NCBI GenBank assembly: GCA_964395315.1
Contig: CAYNBI010000006.1
Location: 3,472 to 67,471, forward strand
Source of the DNA: CAVORB01 sp964395315
GTDB lineage: Bacteria; Pseudomonadota; Gammaproteobacteria; Chromatiales; Chromatiaceae
Reading direction: 5' to 3'
DNA: 64,000 nt
Notes under the pieces: model-generated
What the model was told of the DNA's origin: nothing
Databases searched by the model: none
The model's input: the letters and a program-made list of their open reading frames with translations, nothing else
Made by a program: the position numbers and the translations under genes
Shown here: in pieces, positions 16,901 through 24,558 of the stretch
How positions within the stretch are numbered: the first letter of the stretch is position 1
Layout: every line of letters starts with the position of its first letter

Positions 16901-19462
16901 CGCCGTGCCGCCATCGCCCACCGCCCCGTCGAAAAGGGGACGGATACCCAGGCGCACCTGCGGATCCGCCACCGGCAGGGTGAGGGCGCGCTCCACCGGG
17001 CGTCCTCCGGTGTCGACCACCCGCACCCGCAACTCCGCCTCGAGGGGGCGGCTGGTCGGCATCAGCTCGGGCAGAGCCGGGATCAGCCGCGCCTTGCCGT
17101 CGGCGTCAGTCTCCGCCGCCGGGAACGCCCGCTGCATGGACTCGACCTCCTCGCTGGCGAGCCCAAAGCGGAATCGGGGATGGGCGGCCAGGACGTCAGT
17201 GGCCCGCACCAGAACTTCCCCCTCCAGGGCAAGGTTGGGCGCGGGCGCCCCGTAGAGAAAGCGGACGTCCACCGCCAGCGGCGCCGGGTCCGCGGGGTCG
17301 AGCAAGGCGGCGCTGCTGGCGAGCGCCAGCGCCAGGCGCTCGGGCTCGAAGTCCTCGACCAGAAACGAGAGGGACGCCAGCGCAGGACCCTGGGGATCGG
17401 CATGCACGGCGGCCTGCCAGGTCCCGCGCATGGCGCCGGGCAGGAGATCGAAGGCCAGGTGGCGTCCACCCAGTCCCTGATCCTCGGTGAGCAGACGGGC
17501 ATGCTCGACCCCATCCGGGCGCTTCACCACGACCGTCAACGGCAGCACGGGGACCGCGTCGGCCCGGGCATTGCGCGCCAGCGCGGTCAGGTGGACGGTC
17601 TCCCCCGGGCGGTAGATACCGCGCTCGGAGACGAAGAAGACATCCATCGGCTTGGGCGCGGGCCGACCCTCGACGCCGCGGTCGCTCAGATCGAAGGGCG
17701 TCTTGGTCAGATCCAGGAGCCCATAGTCGCCGTCACGACCCTCCGCCACCAGCAGCGCTGGTGCGTTGCCCCCGCTGCCGCGCAGCAGGCCCGGGTCGAA
17801 ACGGGCATAGCCGGCCGCGTCCGTCGGCGCCCGGCCGAGCACCTCGTCATTACGCGCCACCAGCCGCAGCGAGACATCACCCACCGGCCCGGCACTCGAC
17901 AGGGAGCGCACCAGGACGTGCAGTCCGTCGTTGCCGGAAAGGGTAGCCAGACCCAGGTCCGAGACCACGAACCACTGGGTTGCCATAACCTCGTGGTCCT
18001 CGCCGACCGCCTCTGCCGGCCAGGCCGTCAGGGCATAGGCACCAGGCTCGAGCCGGTCGATCAACGCCCCGACCGGCAGCGCGGTGGTCACCTCACGGTT
18101 GAGCTCGGCGCGGACCTCCACCGTTCCCTGCCACACCTGCTCGCCCGTCTGCTCCGCGATTTGTTCCGACTCGTGACCCGAGAGCTGCTTGAGGAAGGTG
18201 TCGTCGACCACGGTGCGGGCTAGCCCGCGGTCGCCCACACGGTAGAGCCGCGCCTGCACCTGCTCGCTGTTGACCGACATCACCGGGATCGTCGCAGCGC
18301 CGCCGCGCGGCAGGACGTACGCCCGACCGAGGAAGCGCACCGCAGGCCGGCGGTCGCGCACGTAGATGTCGAGGTCGGCGGTCCGTGGCAGCAGCTCGCC
18401 GTCCGCGGCAGGCAGGCCGGCGCGCACGCGGATACGGTAGCGCCCGCCGTGCACCACGCCGTCGACGCAGATCTGCTTCTGGCCGGCCTCCAGCGCGAGC
18501 TTGTCGCCCCCCTCCACGGACACGAACTCGTCCACCCGGGCGAAGCGTCGCGGCAGGGGATCAGACAGCTCCAGGCAGATCCGCGGACTGGCCGCGTCGG
18601 AGTCCACCCGATGGCCGGTGATGCGGAACCCGTGCTCGGCGATCAGCTTGTCGTACGCGGCGCGGAGCTCGGGATCGTCGGCAAGCTCGAGTGCGGCGCG
18701 CGTGGCGCGAATGGCAGGCCTCCAGGCCGCGCGGGCCGCCAGCGCGCGGCCCAGCTGGGCGAGGGCGGACGAGCGTTCCGTCTCGGTTTCGGCGCGCAGA
18801 TAGGCGTTGACGGCCGCGGCGCTCGCATGTTCCTTGAGACGCTCCCCGGTCTGCCAGTCGCGCGATTCCGCGGCGAGGCTGCTCTCGGCCAGCCGCAGCC
18901 AAAGCGAGCTGCTGGCGGGCGCAAGCCCGACCGCGCGCGCGTACAGATCCGACGCGCGGAGGGCGTTTCCGGCATTGAGGGCGGCACGGGCGTCGGCGGT
19001 GACGGCATCTAGTGACCCACCGCCGGCCGCGCTCTTGCGCACACCGTCCGATAGTGCGCGGGCCTCCTCGATGTAGGCCGGCGGCAGGAAACCGAGCTCG
19101 GAGATGCGGACCGCCTCGCGTTCGGGCGCCGATTCGGCGCCCGGGGCGATGTGACCGGAGACTGCCCCGGCGAAGGGTCGCAAGTCGCCGTACTCGCTCT
19201 TGAGGAAACACCAGCGCGCCTTGGTGTTGTACGTGAATGCCTTGCAGCGGGCGTCGACGAGACAGGCGGACTCGCAAGCCGCCAGCTCGACCTCTTTCAG
19301 GACGTCGTAATCGAGCCCGAAGTAGTCCGCCCCCTCGACCACCACCATCCGCCGCTCCGCGGTCGGCGGCGCGGCCGACCCGCCGGCGGGAAGCACGAAA
19401 AGCCAGACGAGCGCCGCAAAGGCAAGGATGCGGACGGACGAAACGCCCCCCAGCTTGGACAT
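13970..19462 (-). CDS. Bacterial alpha-2-macroglobulin with PAN/apple domain and thioester
   Basis: 1830 residues. A signal peptide without a lipobox Cys (FAALVWLFVLPAGGSAA) is followed by a Cys-rich PAN/apple-like module at about residues 37-105 (ACESACLVDARCKAFTYN, RWCFLKSEYG) and a helical repeat-like stretch. Macroglobulin domains come next (FFVSERGIYRPGETVHLTA). The thioester motif GCAEQ is at about residue 1380 in NPFGCAEQITSRALP, with thioester-domain blocks behind it (SSDGGFGLWGPGG). The family traps attacking proteases covalently in the periplasm. E. coli YfhM is a lipoprotein; this protein seems soluble. It sits upstream of pbpC in the same operon. Confidence 0.93.
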   Translation of the reverse strand: MSKLGGVSSVRILAFAALVWLFVLPAGGSAAPPTAERRMVVVEGADYFGLDYDVLKEVELAACESACLVDARCKAFTYNTKARWCFLKSEYGDLRPFAGAVSGHIAPGAESAPEREAVRISELGFLPPAYIEEARALSDGVRKSAAGGGSLDAVTADARAALNAGNALRASDLYARAVGLAPASSSLWLRLAESSLAAESRDWQTGERLKEHASAAAVNAYLRAETETERSSALAQLGRALAARAAWRPAIRATRAALELADDPELRAAYDKLIAEHGFRITGHRVDSDAASPRICLELSDPLPRRFARVDEFVSVEGGDKLALEAGQKQICVDGVVHGGRYRIRVRAGLPAADGELLPRTADLDIYVRDRRPAVRFLGRAYVLPRGGAATIPVMSVNSEQVQARLYRVGDRGLARTVVDDTFLKQLSGHESEQIAEQTGEQVWQGTVEVRAELNREVTTALPVGALIDRLEPGAYALTAWPAEAVGEDHEVMATQWFVVSDLGLATLSGNDGLHVLVRSLSSAGPVGDVSLRLVARNDEVLGRAPTDAAGYARFDPGLLRGSGGNAPALLVAEGRDGDYGLLDLTKTPFDLSDRGVEGRPAPKPMDVFFVSERGIYRPGETVHLTALARNARADAVPVLPLTVVVKRPDGVEHARLLTEDQGLGGRHLAFDLLPGAMRGTWQAAVHADPQGPALASLSFLVEDFEPERLALALASSAALLDPADPAPLAVDVRFLYGAPAPNLALEGEVLVRATDVLAAHPRFRFGLASEEVESMQRAFPAAETDADGKARLIPALPELMPTSRPLEAELRVRVVDTGGRPVERALTLPVADPQVRLGIRPLFDGAVGDGGTAGFEVIAVGTDGARVGREGLRWTLSRVHRSFQWYEMDGKWDYEPVVTRERVASGNLSLDGRDTGRVEARVGWGGYELEVTDSAGGALPASVRFEAGWYVAPTAVDTPDLVKVSLDQPRYRVGETARVHIEPRFPGLALVMVVDDRLVAMTPAEVPAQGATVELPVTADWGPGAYVTAILFRPMDLDAKRMPGRSLGLAWAGVDPGERRLQVELDAPARAEPRGPVSLSVALGNLPAGEEAYVTVAAVDVGILNLTRYQTPAPDEWYFGQRALGMEIRDLYGQLIDRMQGVPGTVRSGGGAGLMRFEGPPPTEALVAFHSGILRSDARGAVSVAFDLPDFNGTVRVMAMAWSASGVGHAARDLLVRDPVVVTASLPRFLAPGDQSRVLLDLRHVEGPIGEVTLAVEGPGILTGGTAMPRSLNLGEGGRARVSVPIRAEATGDHPLLIRLTTPDGRVLDKRLTVPVRDNAPEMVRSSSANLAPGASLVLDSGLFEGLMPGTGAVTVSAGAAVGMDVPALLRALDRNPFGCAEQITSRALPLLYLNQVALTAGLGGDADAAAQVRDATARVLGKQSSDGGFGLWGPGGGDLWLDAYVTDFLTRAREGGHEVPEAAFGSALDNLRNRLAYAPDFDQGGEDIAYALYVLARNGRAAIGDLRYYAESKLEAFATPMARAQMGAALALYGERLRSDAAFRSAESLLDRGRDEGGWRADFGSELRDAAALLALSAEAGSGAVDRPRLALRVGEALSSGERTSTQENAWLLLAVHALDAEAAGRFALGDEVVEGVLYRGFSAADIDVAKVIITNRNDVPAEALITVSGVPVAPPPAGGRGYTIERAYYDLDGRRIDASRVAQGERLVAVVTVSADRQRAARLILSDPLPAGFEIENPNLVRAGDIATIPWLGLLEAPAHKAFHADRLVAAVERGAKDGRQFQLAYVVRAVSPGVFEHPPATVEDMYRPARRAWTGGGRVEVVAPAP

Positions 19463-19580
19463 GGCAACCCCCGACGCCGCGTTTTCTCCCCGCCTTCGAG
19501 TCTAGGCGGGGCGTGCGGAGGCGTAAAGCGCGCGAGCCCCCGCTCCGGGAAGTGCGCCGGCGAGGATCCCGCGCGGATCC

Positions 19581-20567
19581 TTATCTCTTGGGCAACAGGT
19601 CCTCGATGGCCGAGCGCTCCTCGAGCAGCTCCTGTTCCGACGCCTGCATGCGACCGATGCTGAAGTCGTCCACCTCCACGCCTTGGACGATCTGGAACTG
19701 TCCGTTCTTGCAGGTCACCGGGAAGGAGTAGACGAGACCCTCGCTGATGCCATAGCTGCCGTCCGATGGCACGCCCATGCTGACCCAGTCGCCATCCGGT
19801 GTGCCCAGCGCCCAGTCGCGCATTTGATCCACCACCGCGTCGGCGGCGGAGGCGGCGGATGACAGGCCGCGGGCCGCGATGATGGCCGCGCCGCGACGCT
19901 GAACGCAGGGAATGAAGTGATCGATGGCCCAGTCACGGCTGACGAGCTCCAGCGCGGGGCGGCCGGCGACCAGGCAGTTGCCGATGTCCGGGTACTGGGT
20001 GGTGGAATGATTACCCCACACGGTCATGCGGGTGATTTCGGCCACGAGCGAGCTCGTCTTGCTCGCCAACTGGCCGATCGCACGATTGTGGTCCAGCCGC
20101 ATCATCGCCGTGAACTGGGTGCGGTCGAGGTCGGGCGCGTTGGACGCGGCGATCAGCGCGTTGGTGTTGGCGGGATTGCCCACCACCAGCACGCGCACTT
20201 GGCTCGCCGCATAGTCGTTGATGGCGCGGCCCTGGGCGGAGAAGATCTTGGCGTTCTCGGTCAGGAGATCCTTGCGCTCCATGCCCTTGCTGCGCGGCTT
20301 GGCGCCGATGAGGATCGCGTAATCCGCGTCCCGGAAGCCGATGGAGGGGTCGTCTGTCATCACGACGTCCCGCAGCAGCGGAAATGCGCAATCCTCCAGC
20401 TCCATGGCCACGCCCTTCAGGGAATCCTGCGCCTGGGGGATCTCGAGCAAACGCAGGATCACCGGTTGGTCGGGACCGAACATGGCGCCGGAGGCGACGC
20501 GAAACACCAACGCGTAGCCTATGTGTCCGGCAGCGCCGGTAATCGCAATCTTTACGGGGGATTTCAT
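19581..20567 (-). CDS. mdh: Malate dehydrogenase (NAD-dependent)
   Basis: 328 residues of the cytosolic-type Mdh group. The Rossmann motif is ITGAAGHIGYALVFRVASG. Others are LLEIPQAQDSLKGVAMELED, GAKPRSKGMERKDLL (substrate-binding Arg), VVGNPANTNALIA, MRLDHNRAIGQLA and VWGNHSTTQYPD with the catalytic His. It interconverts malate and oxaloacetate in the TCA cycle. It is a single gene, with a -10-like TATACT ~45 bp upstream and a 6-bp dyad at 20655-20670. The macroglobulin gene follows 118 bp downstream on the same strand. Confidence 0.96.
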   Translation of the reverse strand: MKSPVKIAITGAAGHIGYALVFRVASGAMFGPDQPVILRLLEIPQAQDSLKGVAMELEDCAFPLLRDVVMTDDPSIGFRDADYAILIGAKPRSKGMERKDLLTENAKIFSAQGRAINDYAASQVRVLVVGNPANTNALIAASNAPDLDRTQFTAMMRLDHNRAIGQLASKTSSLVAEITRMTVWGNHSTTQYPDIGNCLVAGRPALELVSRDWAIDHFIPCVQRRGAAIIAARGLSSAASAADAVVDQMRDWALGTPDGDWVSMGVPSDGSYGISEGLVYSFPVTCKNGQFQIVQGVEVDDFSIGRMQASEQELLEERSAIEDLLPKR

Positions 20568-20824
20568 CGGGATCGGATCCTCTAGTAATCAAATTCTTCG
20601 ATGGCCGGATCAGTATAGGCAGCGGACAGGATCCCATCCGGCATATTTCTTAATGCTAACCATTGTTAGCGGCCTGGGTTCCGACGACGCGCGCCGAATC
20701 TCCGGTCCAGCCCGCGGGCAGCCAGACGCGTTGCGGACAACGCGACCAGAATGTCCACAATGCCGTGTCCCGCGCCTACATCTTGCGGCGTGTACCCGAA
20801 GACCAGGAACCACGAGAGGGCTGC
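20568..20824. promoter_or_regulatory. mdh upstream region with -10 box and GCTAAC/GTTAGC dyad
   Basis: On the minus strand TATACT (20617-20612) sits ~45 bp before mdh and is a good -10 box, with no convincing -35. A perfect dyad GCTAAC-CATT-GTTAGC covers 20655-20670 and could be an operator. I see no gene in the rest. Confidence 0.35.
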
Positions 20825-20914
20825 ATGAAGCAGAGTTTGCTGACTCCAGGCGAAGCGGCGGAATTGATTGGCGTCAGCCAGGAGACGCTGCGGCACTGGC
20901 AGCATACCGGCTAG
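20825..20914 (+). pseudogene. Truncated excisionase/MerR-like HTH fragment
   Basis: 29 residues, MKQSLLTPGEAAELIGVSQE then TLRHWQHTG and stop. This is the first helix-turn-helix of a HTH_17/MerR-like DNA-binding domain (T-P-x-E-A-A-x-L-x-x-V-S-x-x-T-L-R-x-W). A GAGAGGG sequence precedes the ATG. The stop TAG falls in the CTAG that flanks the MITE-like element inserted at this point. Reading through the restored target site also gives TAG, so the fragment was probably already broken. Nothing downstream continues the domain. It is likely a relic of a lost regulator or mobile element. Confidence 0.55.
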
Positions 20915-21013
20915 CCCGCATCGCTCACTGCTCCCGTGAACCTTCCGATTGCGGCGGTTCGGGGACGCTGGTTCGGCGCTGAGAAGCACCGCGGCGGTGG
21001 CGATGCGGGCTAG
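20911..21013. mobile_element. MITE-like element, copy A, with CTAG flanks
   Basis: The outer 14 bases are perfectly inverted: CTAGCCCGCATCGC at the left and GCGATGCGGGCTAG at the right (21000-21013). The simplest reading is a 95-bp element with 10-bp terminal repeats CCCGCATCGC flanked by a 4-bp CTAG target duplication. It has no coding capacity. It is ~75% identical over its first 66 bp to 63411-63506, which lies next to an IS1380-family transposase remnant. Confidence 0.65.
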
Positions 21014-21206
21014 ATCTTCCGTTTCCAGCCCTGCAAACCTCCTTTGGCGTCATGATCTGCCGTGTGTCTCTGCTGCTGACCGAAGGCCAGGCGAAGACAC
21101 AACCAGAACGAACACCTGGCCACCTTCGACCCGAGGCTTGAACCGGAAAGATCCTCAATGAGGACCGGTAAGGGCAGGAAAGCCGCCGCTGCCCCCGCTC
21201 CCCCGA
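21014..21206. other. Intergenic region downstream of typA, nothing recognised
   Basis: About 190 bp between the MITE-like element and the 3' end of typA. No gene, hairpin with T-run or repeat was seen. Together with 20568-20910 it forms a 0.6-kb patch of decayed sequence. Confidence 0.5.
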
Positions 21207-23021
21207 TCAAGCGCCCCGGCCGGCCCGCTTACGCTCGTGCTCCTTGAGGAAGCGCTTGCGAATGCGAATGCCCTTGGGGGTGACCTCCACCAGCTCGTCG
21301 TCCTCGATGAACTCCAGGGCCTGCTCGAGGCTGAACCGTACCGGCGGCGTGAGCAGGATGTTCTCATCCGATCCGGCGGCGCGGATGTTGGTGAGCTGCT
21401 TGGCCTTGAGCGGATTGACGGTGAGATCGTTGTCGCGCGCGTGGATGCCGACCACCTGGCCCTCGTAGACCTCCTCGCCGGGAGAGACCATCATGCGGCC
21501 GCGCTCCTGGAGGTTGAACAGGGCGTAGCCAAGGGCCTTGCCGGTGCTGTTGGAGATCATTGCGCCATTGCGGCGCGGGGCGATCCCGCCCTGGTTGGCG
21601 GGTCCGTAGTGATCGAAGACATGATACTTGAGCCCGGTGCCCGAGGTCAGGGTCATGAACTCTGTCTGGAAGCCGATCAGGCCGCGGGATGGGATCTCGT
21701 AGTCGAGCCGCACCCGGCCCTTGCCGTCGGGGACCATGTCCTTGAGCTCCCCCTTACGCTCGCCAAGGGCCTGCATGATGGCCCCCTGGGAGCTTTCGTC
21801 CAGGTCCACCGCGAGCTGCTCGTAGGGCTCGCAGATGACGCCGTCGATCTCGCGGAAAATGACCTCCGGGCGCGAAACGGCCAACTCGTAGCCCTCCCGG
21901 CGCATGTTCTCCAGCAGGATCGAGAGGTGCAGCTCGCCCCGGCCGGAGACGCGGAACTTCTCCGGATCGTTGCCCTCCTCCACCCGTAGCGCCACGTTGT
22001 GGATCAGCTCCCGCTCCAGGCGGTCCTTTAGCTGGCGCGAGGTCAGGTACTTGCCGCCGCGCCCGGCGAAAGGGGAGGTGTTGACTTGAAAGGTCATGGT
22101 CACCGTGGGCTCGTCCACTGTGAGCGGCGGCATGGGCTCCACGTTTTCCGGGTCGCACAGGGTGTCGGAGACGTTGGGGGCCTCCATGCCGGTGATGGCG
22201 ACGATGTCCCCGGCCCGTGCAGAGGGGACCTCGCTGCGGTTGAGTCCGAGGTAGCCGTAGACCAGGCCCACCTTCGCCCGGTGGCGGTCCCCGTCACGCT
22301 TGACCACGACCACCTGCTGATTGGGCTTGACGGTGCCCCGCTGGATGCGACCCACGGCGATGGCGCCGACGAAGCTGTTGTAGTCGAGGGTCGAGATCTG
22401 CATCTGGAAAGGGCCGTCCGGATCCACTGCGGGCGCCGGGCAATGCTCGACGATGGCCTCGAACAGGGGGGTCATGTCACCGCTGGTGACGTCGCTCGCG
22501 AGCCCGGCGTAGCCGTTGACGGCGGAGGCGTAGACGATCGGGAAATCGAGCTGCTCGTCGCTGGCCCCGAGGCGGTCGAAGAGCTCGAACACCTGGTCGA
22601 TGACCCAGTCGGGGCGCGCCCCCGGCTTGTCGATCTTGTTCACCACCAGGATGGGCCGCAGCCCGTGCTGGAAGGCCTTGCTCGTTACGAACCGGGTCTG
22701 GGGCATGGGCCCCTCCTGGGCGTCCACTAGCAGCAGCACCGAGTCGACCATGGAGAGCACGCGCTCGACCTCGCCGCCGAAGTCCGCATGGCCCGGCGTG
22801 TCGACGATATTGATGCGGTAGTCTCCCCACCGGATGGCGGTGTTCTTGGACAGGATGGTGATGCCGCGCTCCCGCTCCAGGTCGTTGGAGTCCATCACCC
22901 GCTCCACCGGTCCGAAGCGATCGCCAAGGGTACCGGATTGCTGCAGCAGCTTATCGACCAGCGTGGTCTTGCCGTGGTCGACATGGGCGATGATGGCGAT
23001 GTTGCGAAGGTTCTCGATCAA
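21207..23021 (-). CDS. typA: Ribosome-associated GTPase BipA/TypA
   Basis: 604 residues. The translational GTPase G domain has AHVDHGKTTLVDKLLQQSG (G1), RGITILSKNTA (G2), VDTPGHADFGGEVER (G3) and VVNKIDKPGARPDW (G4). EF-G-like beta-barrel and domain V features follow (NTSPFAGRGGKYLTSRQLKDR, SGRGELHLSILLENMRREG), then the BipA-specific C-terminal domain (YGPANQGGIAPRRNGAMISN, GIRIRKRFLKEHER). It supports ribosome assembly and stress adaptation. A TTG at 23021 is chosen as start: GGAG lies 9 nt upstream and the protein then begins LIENLRNIAII, matching the known MIEKLRNIAII start. An upstream extension is unsupported. Confidence 0.95.
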   Translation of the reverse strand: MIENLRNIAIIAHVDHGKTTLVDKLLQQSGTLGDRFGPVERVMDSNDLERERGITILSKNTAIRWGDYRINIVDTPGHADFGGEVERVLSMVDSVLLLVDAQEGPMPQTRFVTSKAFQHGLRPILVVNKIDKPGARPDWVIDQVFELFDRLGASDEQLDFPIVYASAVNGYAGLASDVTSGDMTPLFEAIVEHCPAPAVDPDGPFQMQISTLDYNSFVGAIAVGRIQRGTVKPNQQVVVVKRDGDRHRAKVGLVYGYLGLNRSEVPSARAGDIVAITGMEAPNVSDTLCDPENVEPMPPLTVDEPTVTMTFQVNTSPFAGRGGKYLTSRQLKDRLERELIHNVALRVEEGNDPEKFRVSGRGELHLSILLENMRREGYELAVSRPEVIFREIDGVICEPYEQLAVDLDESSQGAIMQALGERKGELKDMVPDGKGRVRLDYEIPSRGLIGFQTEFMTLTSGTGLKYHVFDHYGPANQGGIAPRRNGAMISNSTGKALGYALFNLQERGRMMVSPGEEVYEGQVVGIHARDNDLTVNPLKAKQLTNIRAAGSDENILLTPPVRFSLEQALEFIEDDELVEVTPKGIRIRKRFLKEHERKRAGRGA

Positions 23022-23453
23022 GTTGGGGAGCTCCGGGTTACAGCGGCGGGCCCGCGGTTGGCGCAATACCCAGGTTAGGGGACAGGTGCCGCGGAACAGC
23101 GTAGTATAGCCGATCCCGTACCGAAGACGCGCTGCGAATCCGCGGGTCGCGCGTACTCTTCGAGCCGGCCCGGACCGCCCTCCGACGGTTGCCGCCCAGG
23201 GGATTCTCGGGCGAGGTCGCGGACGCGCGGGCAGGCAATCCGAGCGCCGAATGCTCCGGCATACCGAGCGCATACGGGACGCGCGACAAAACATCAGAAT
23301 ATGCTGATTTATCAGATGGGTAAGTGCCGCGACGGGGCTTGCGCTCAACCAGGAAAACCGTCAGGATACTTTTTCGCCTAGCGGCCCATTCAACTCCGGC
23401 GCCGGTCCGAGCACCGACCTGCCCTCAGCCAAGGAAACCCGAAGCAGTACCGC
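23022..23453. promoter_or_regulatory. Divergent intergenic region typA / moxR operon
   Basis: 430 bp without a gene. On the minus strand a consensus-like -10 TATACT (23108-23103) lies ~85 bp before typA. Nearer moxR, ATCAG-AATATG-CTGAT forms a 5-bp dyad (23291-23306), followed at once by another ATCAG in an AT-rich island that stands out from the GC-rich surroundings. This island probably contains the moxR-operon promoter; no clean -35/-10 pair could be fixed. Confidence 0.4.
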
Positions 23454-24410
23454 ATGACCCCCGCAGATCTCAAACCCGTCCGCGATCACATCGCCTCGCG
23501 CATCATCGGCCAGCAGGCGTTCATCGACAGCATGCTGATCTGCCTGTTGAGCGATGGCCATCTTCTGGTCGAGGGCATGCCCGGGCTGGCCAAGACCACG
23601 GCCGTCAAGGCATTGGCGGAGGCCCTGGAGGGCGACTTCCATCGCATCCAGTTCACGCCGGACCTGCTGCCCTCGGACCTGATCGGCACCGACATCTACC
23701 GCCACGAGAAGGGCGAGTTCGAGTTCCGGCCGGGCCCCCTGTTCCACAATATTCTGCTCGCGGACGAGGTGAACCGGGCACCCGCGAAGGTGCAGTCGGC
23801 GCTGCTGGAGTCGATGGCCGAGCACCAGATCACCGTCGGCCAGCGCACCTATCCGCTGCCCAAGCTTTTCATGGTCCTCGCCACCCAGAACCCGGTGGAG
23901 CAGGAGGGCACCTACCACCTGCCGGAGGCCCAGCTCGACCGCTTCCTGATGGAAGCGGTGGTGGATTACCCGAGCCGAGAAGAGGAACTCAAAATCCTCG
24001 AGCTCGACCACCAGCAGCAGAAGACCAACTATACGCCGCCGGCGAAGCGACTCTCACAGGCGGAGCTGTTCGCCATGCGCCGGGATGTCGCCAACCTGTA
24101 CCTCGACCCGAAGCTCAACAATTACATCGTCGACCTGGTCCAGGCCACGCGCAACCCCAAGCTCTACGATCCCGACCTGGCACGCTGGTGCCGCTTCGGC
24201 GCGTCTCCCCGCGCCAGTATCGGACTCGCCCGCTGCGCCCGGGCACGGGCGTGGATGGACGGTGACCAGTTCGTCGCCCCCCATCACATACAGTCCGTGG
24301 CCCCCGAGATCCTGCGCCACCGCCTCCTGCTCACCTTCGAGGCTGAGGCGGAGGGCATCACCACCGACGAGTTCGTGAATCGGCTGCTGAATCTGGTCGC
24401 CATTCCTTAG
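23454..24410 (+). CDS. MoxR-family AAA+ ATPase
   Basis: 318 residues. Walker A is GMPGLAKTT (about residue 42), Walker B ILLADEVNRAPAKVQSALLE, sensor 1 VLATQNPVEQEGTYHLPEAQ, then the Arg-finger region LDRFLM and the lid domain with SPRASIGLARCARARA. MoxR ATPases act as chaperones for the VWA-domain proteins encoded beside them. It leads a seven-gene operon with DUF58, DUF4381, two VWA proteins, a TPR protein and BatD, the usual Bat (aerotolerance-like) set. The downstream gap of 148 bp is the only sizeable one in the cluster and holds a hairpin. Confidence 0.93.
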   Translation: MTPADLKPVRDHIASRIIGQQAFIDSMLICLLSDGHLLVEGMPGLAKTTAVKALAEALEGDFHRIQFTPDLLPSDLIGTDIYRHEKGEFEFRPGPLFHNILLADEVNRAPAKVQSALLESMAEHQITVGQRTYPLPKLFMVLATQNPVEQEGTYHLPEAQLDRFLMEAVVDYPSREEELKILELDHQQQKTNYTPPAKRLSQAELFAMRRDVANLYLDPKLNNYIVDLVQATRNPKLYDPDLARWCRFGASPRASIGLARCARARAWMDGDQFVAPHHIQSVAPEILRHRLLLTFEAEAEGITTDEFVNRLLNLVAIP

Positions 24411-24417
24411 TTTCGAT

Positions 24418-24450
24418 GTCGCAGATTCACCATCCCTGGTTCACTGCGAC
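24418..24450 (+). promoter_or_regulatory. Hairpin in the moxR-DUF58 intergenic gap
   Basis: GTCGCAG at 24418-24424 pairs perfectly with CTGCGAC at 24444-24450, with an inner ACC/GGT pair. It has no T-run, so it may be an RNA processing or stabilising element rather than a terminator. It begins just after the moxR stop codon. Confidence 0.35.
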
Positions 24451-24558
24451 TCGGGATCGGGGTTTCGCCGCAATCGGGCGACGCCTTGGTGCCATTGCTG
24501 TCGCGGGCGCAACGCCGGCCCCGATGTCCAGGGGTTTCGGCATACCGGGGGCTGCGGC

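Noticed and set aside
12808..18223. Very long open frames on the plus strand opposite pbpC and the macroglobulin (e.g. 12808-14322 and 15728-18223)
   Set aside because: They are antisense shadows of high-GC genes with no domain signatures or ribosome-binding sites; the minus-strand genes have full family motifs.
20655..20670. GCTAAC/GTTAGC dyad also present at 34868-34886, suggesting a shared operator
   Set aside because: Loop lengths differ (4 and 7 nt), and the second is followed by a T-rich run after gmk, fitting a weak terminator.
20666..20989. 107-residue minus-strand frame across the HTH stub
   Set aside because: It crosses the MITE-like insertion, has no ribosome-binding site and matches no family.
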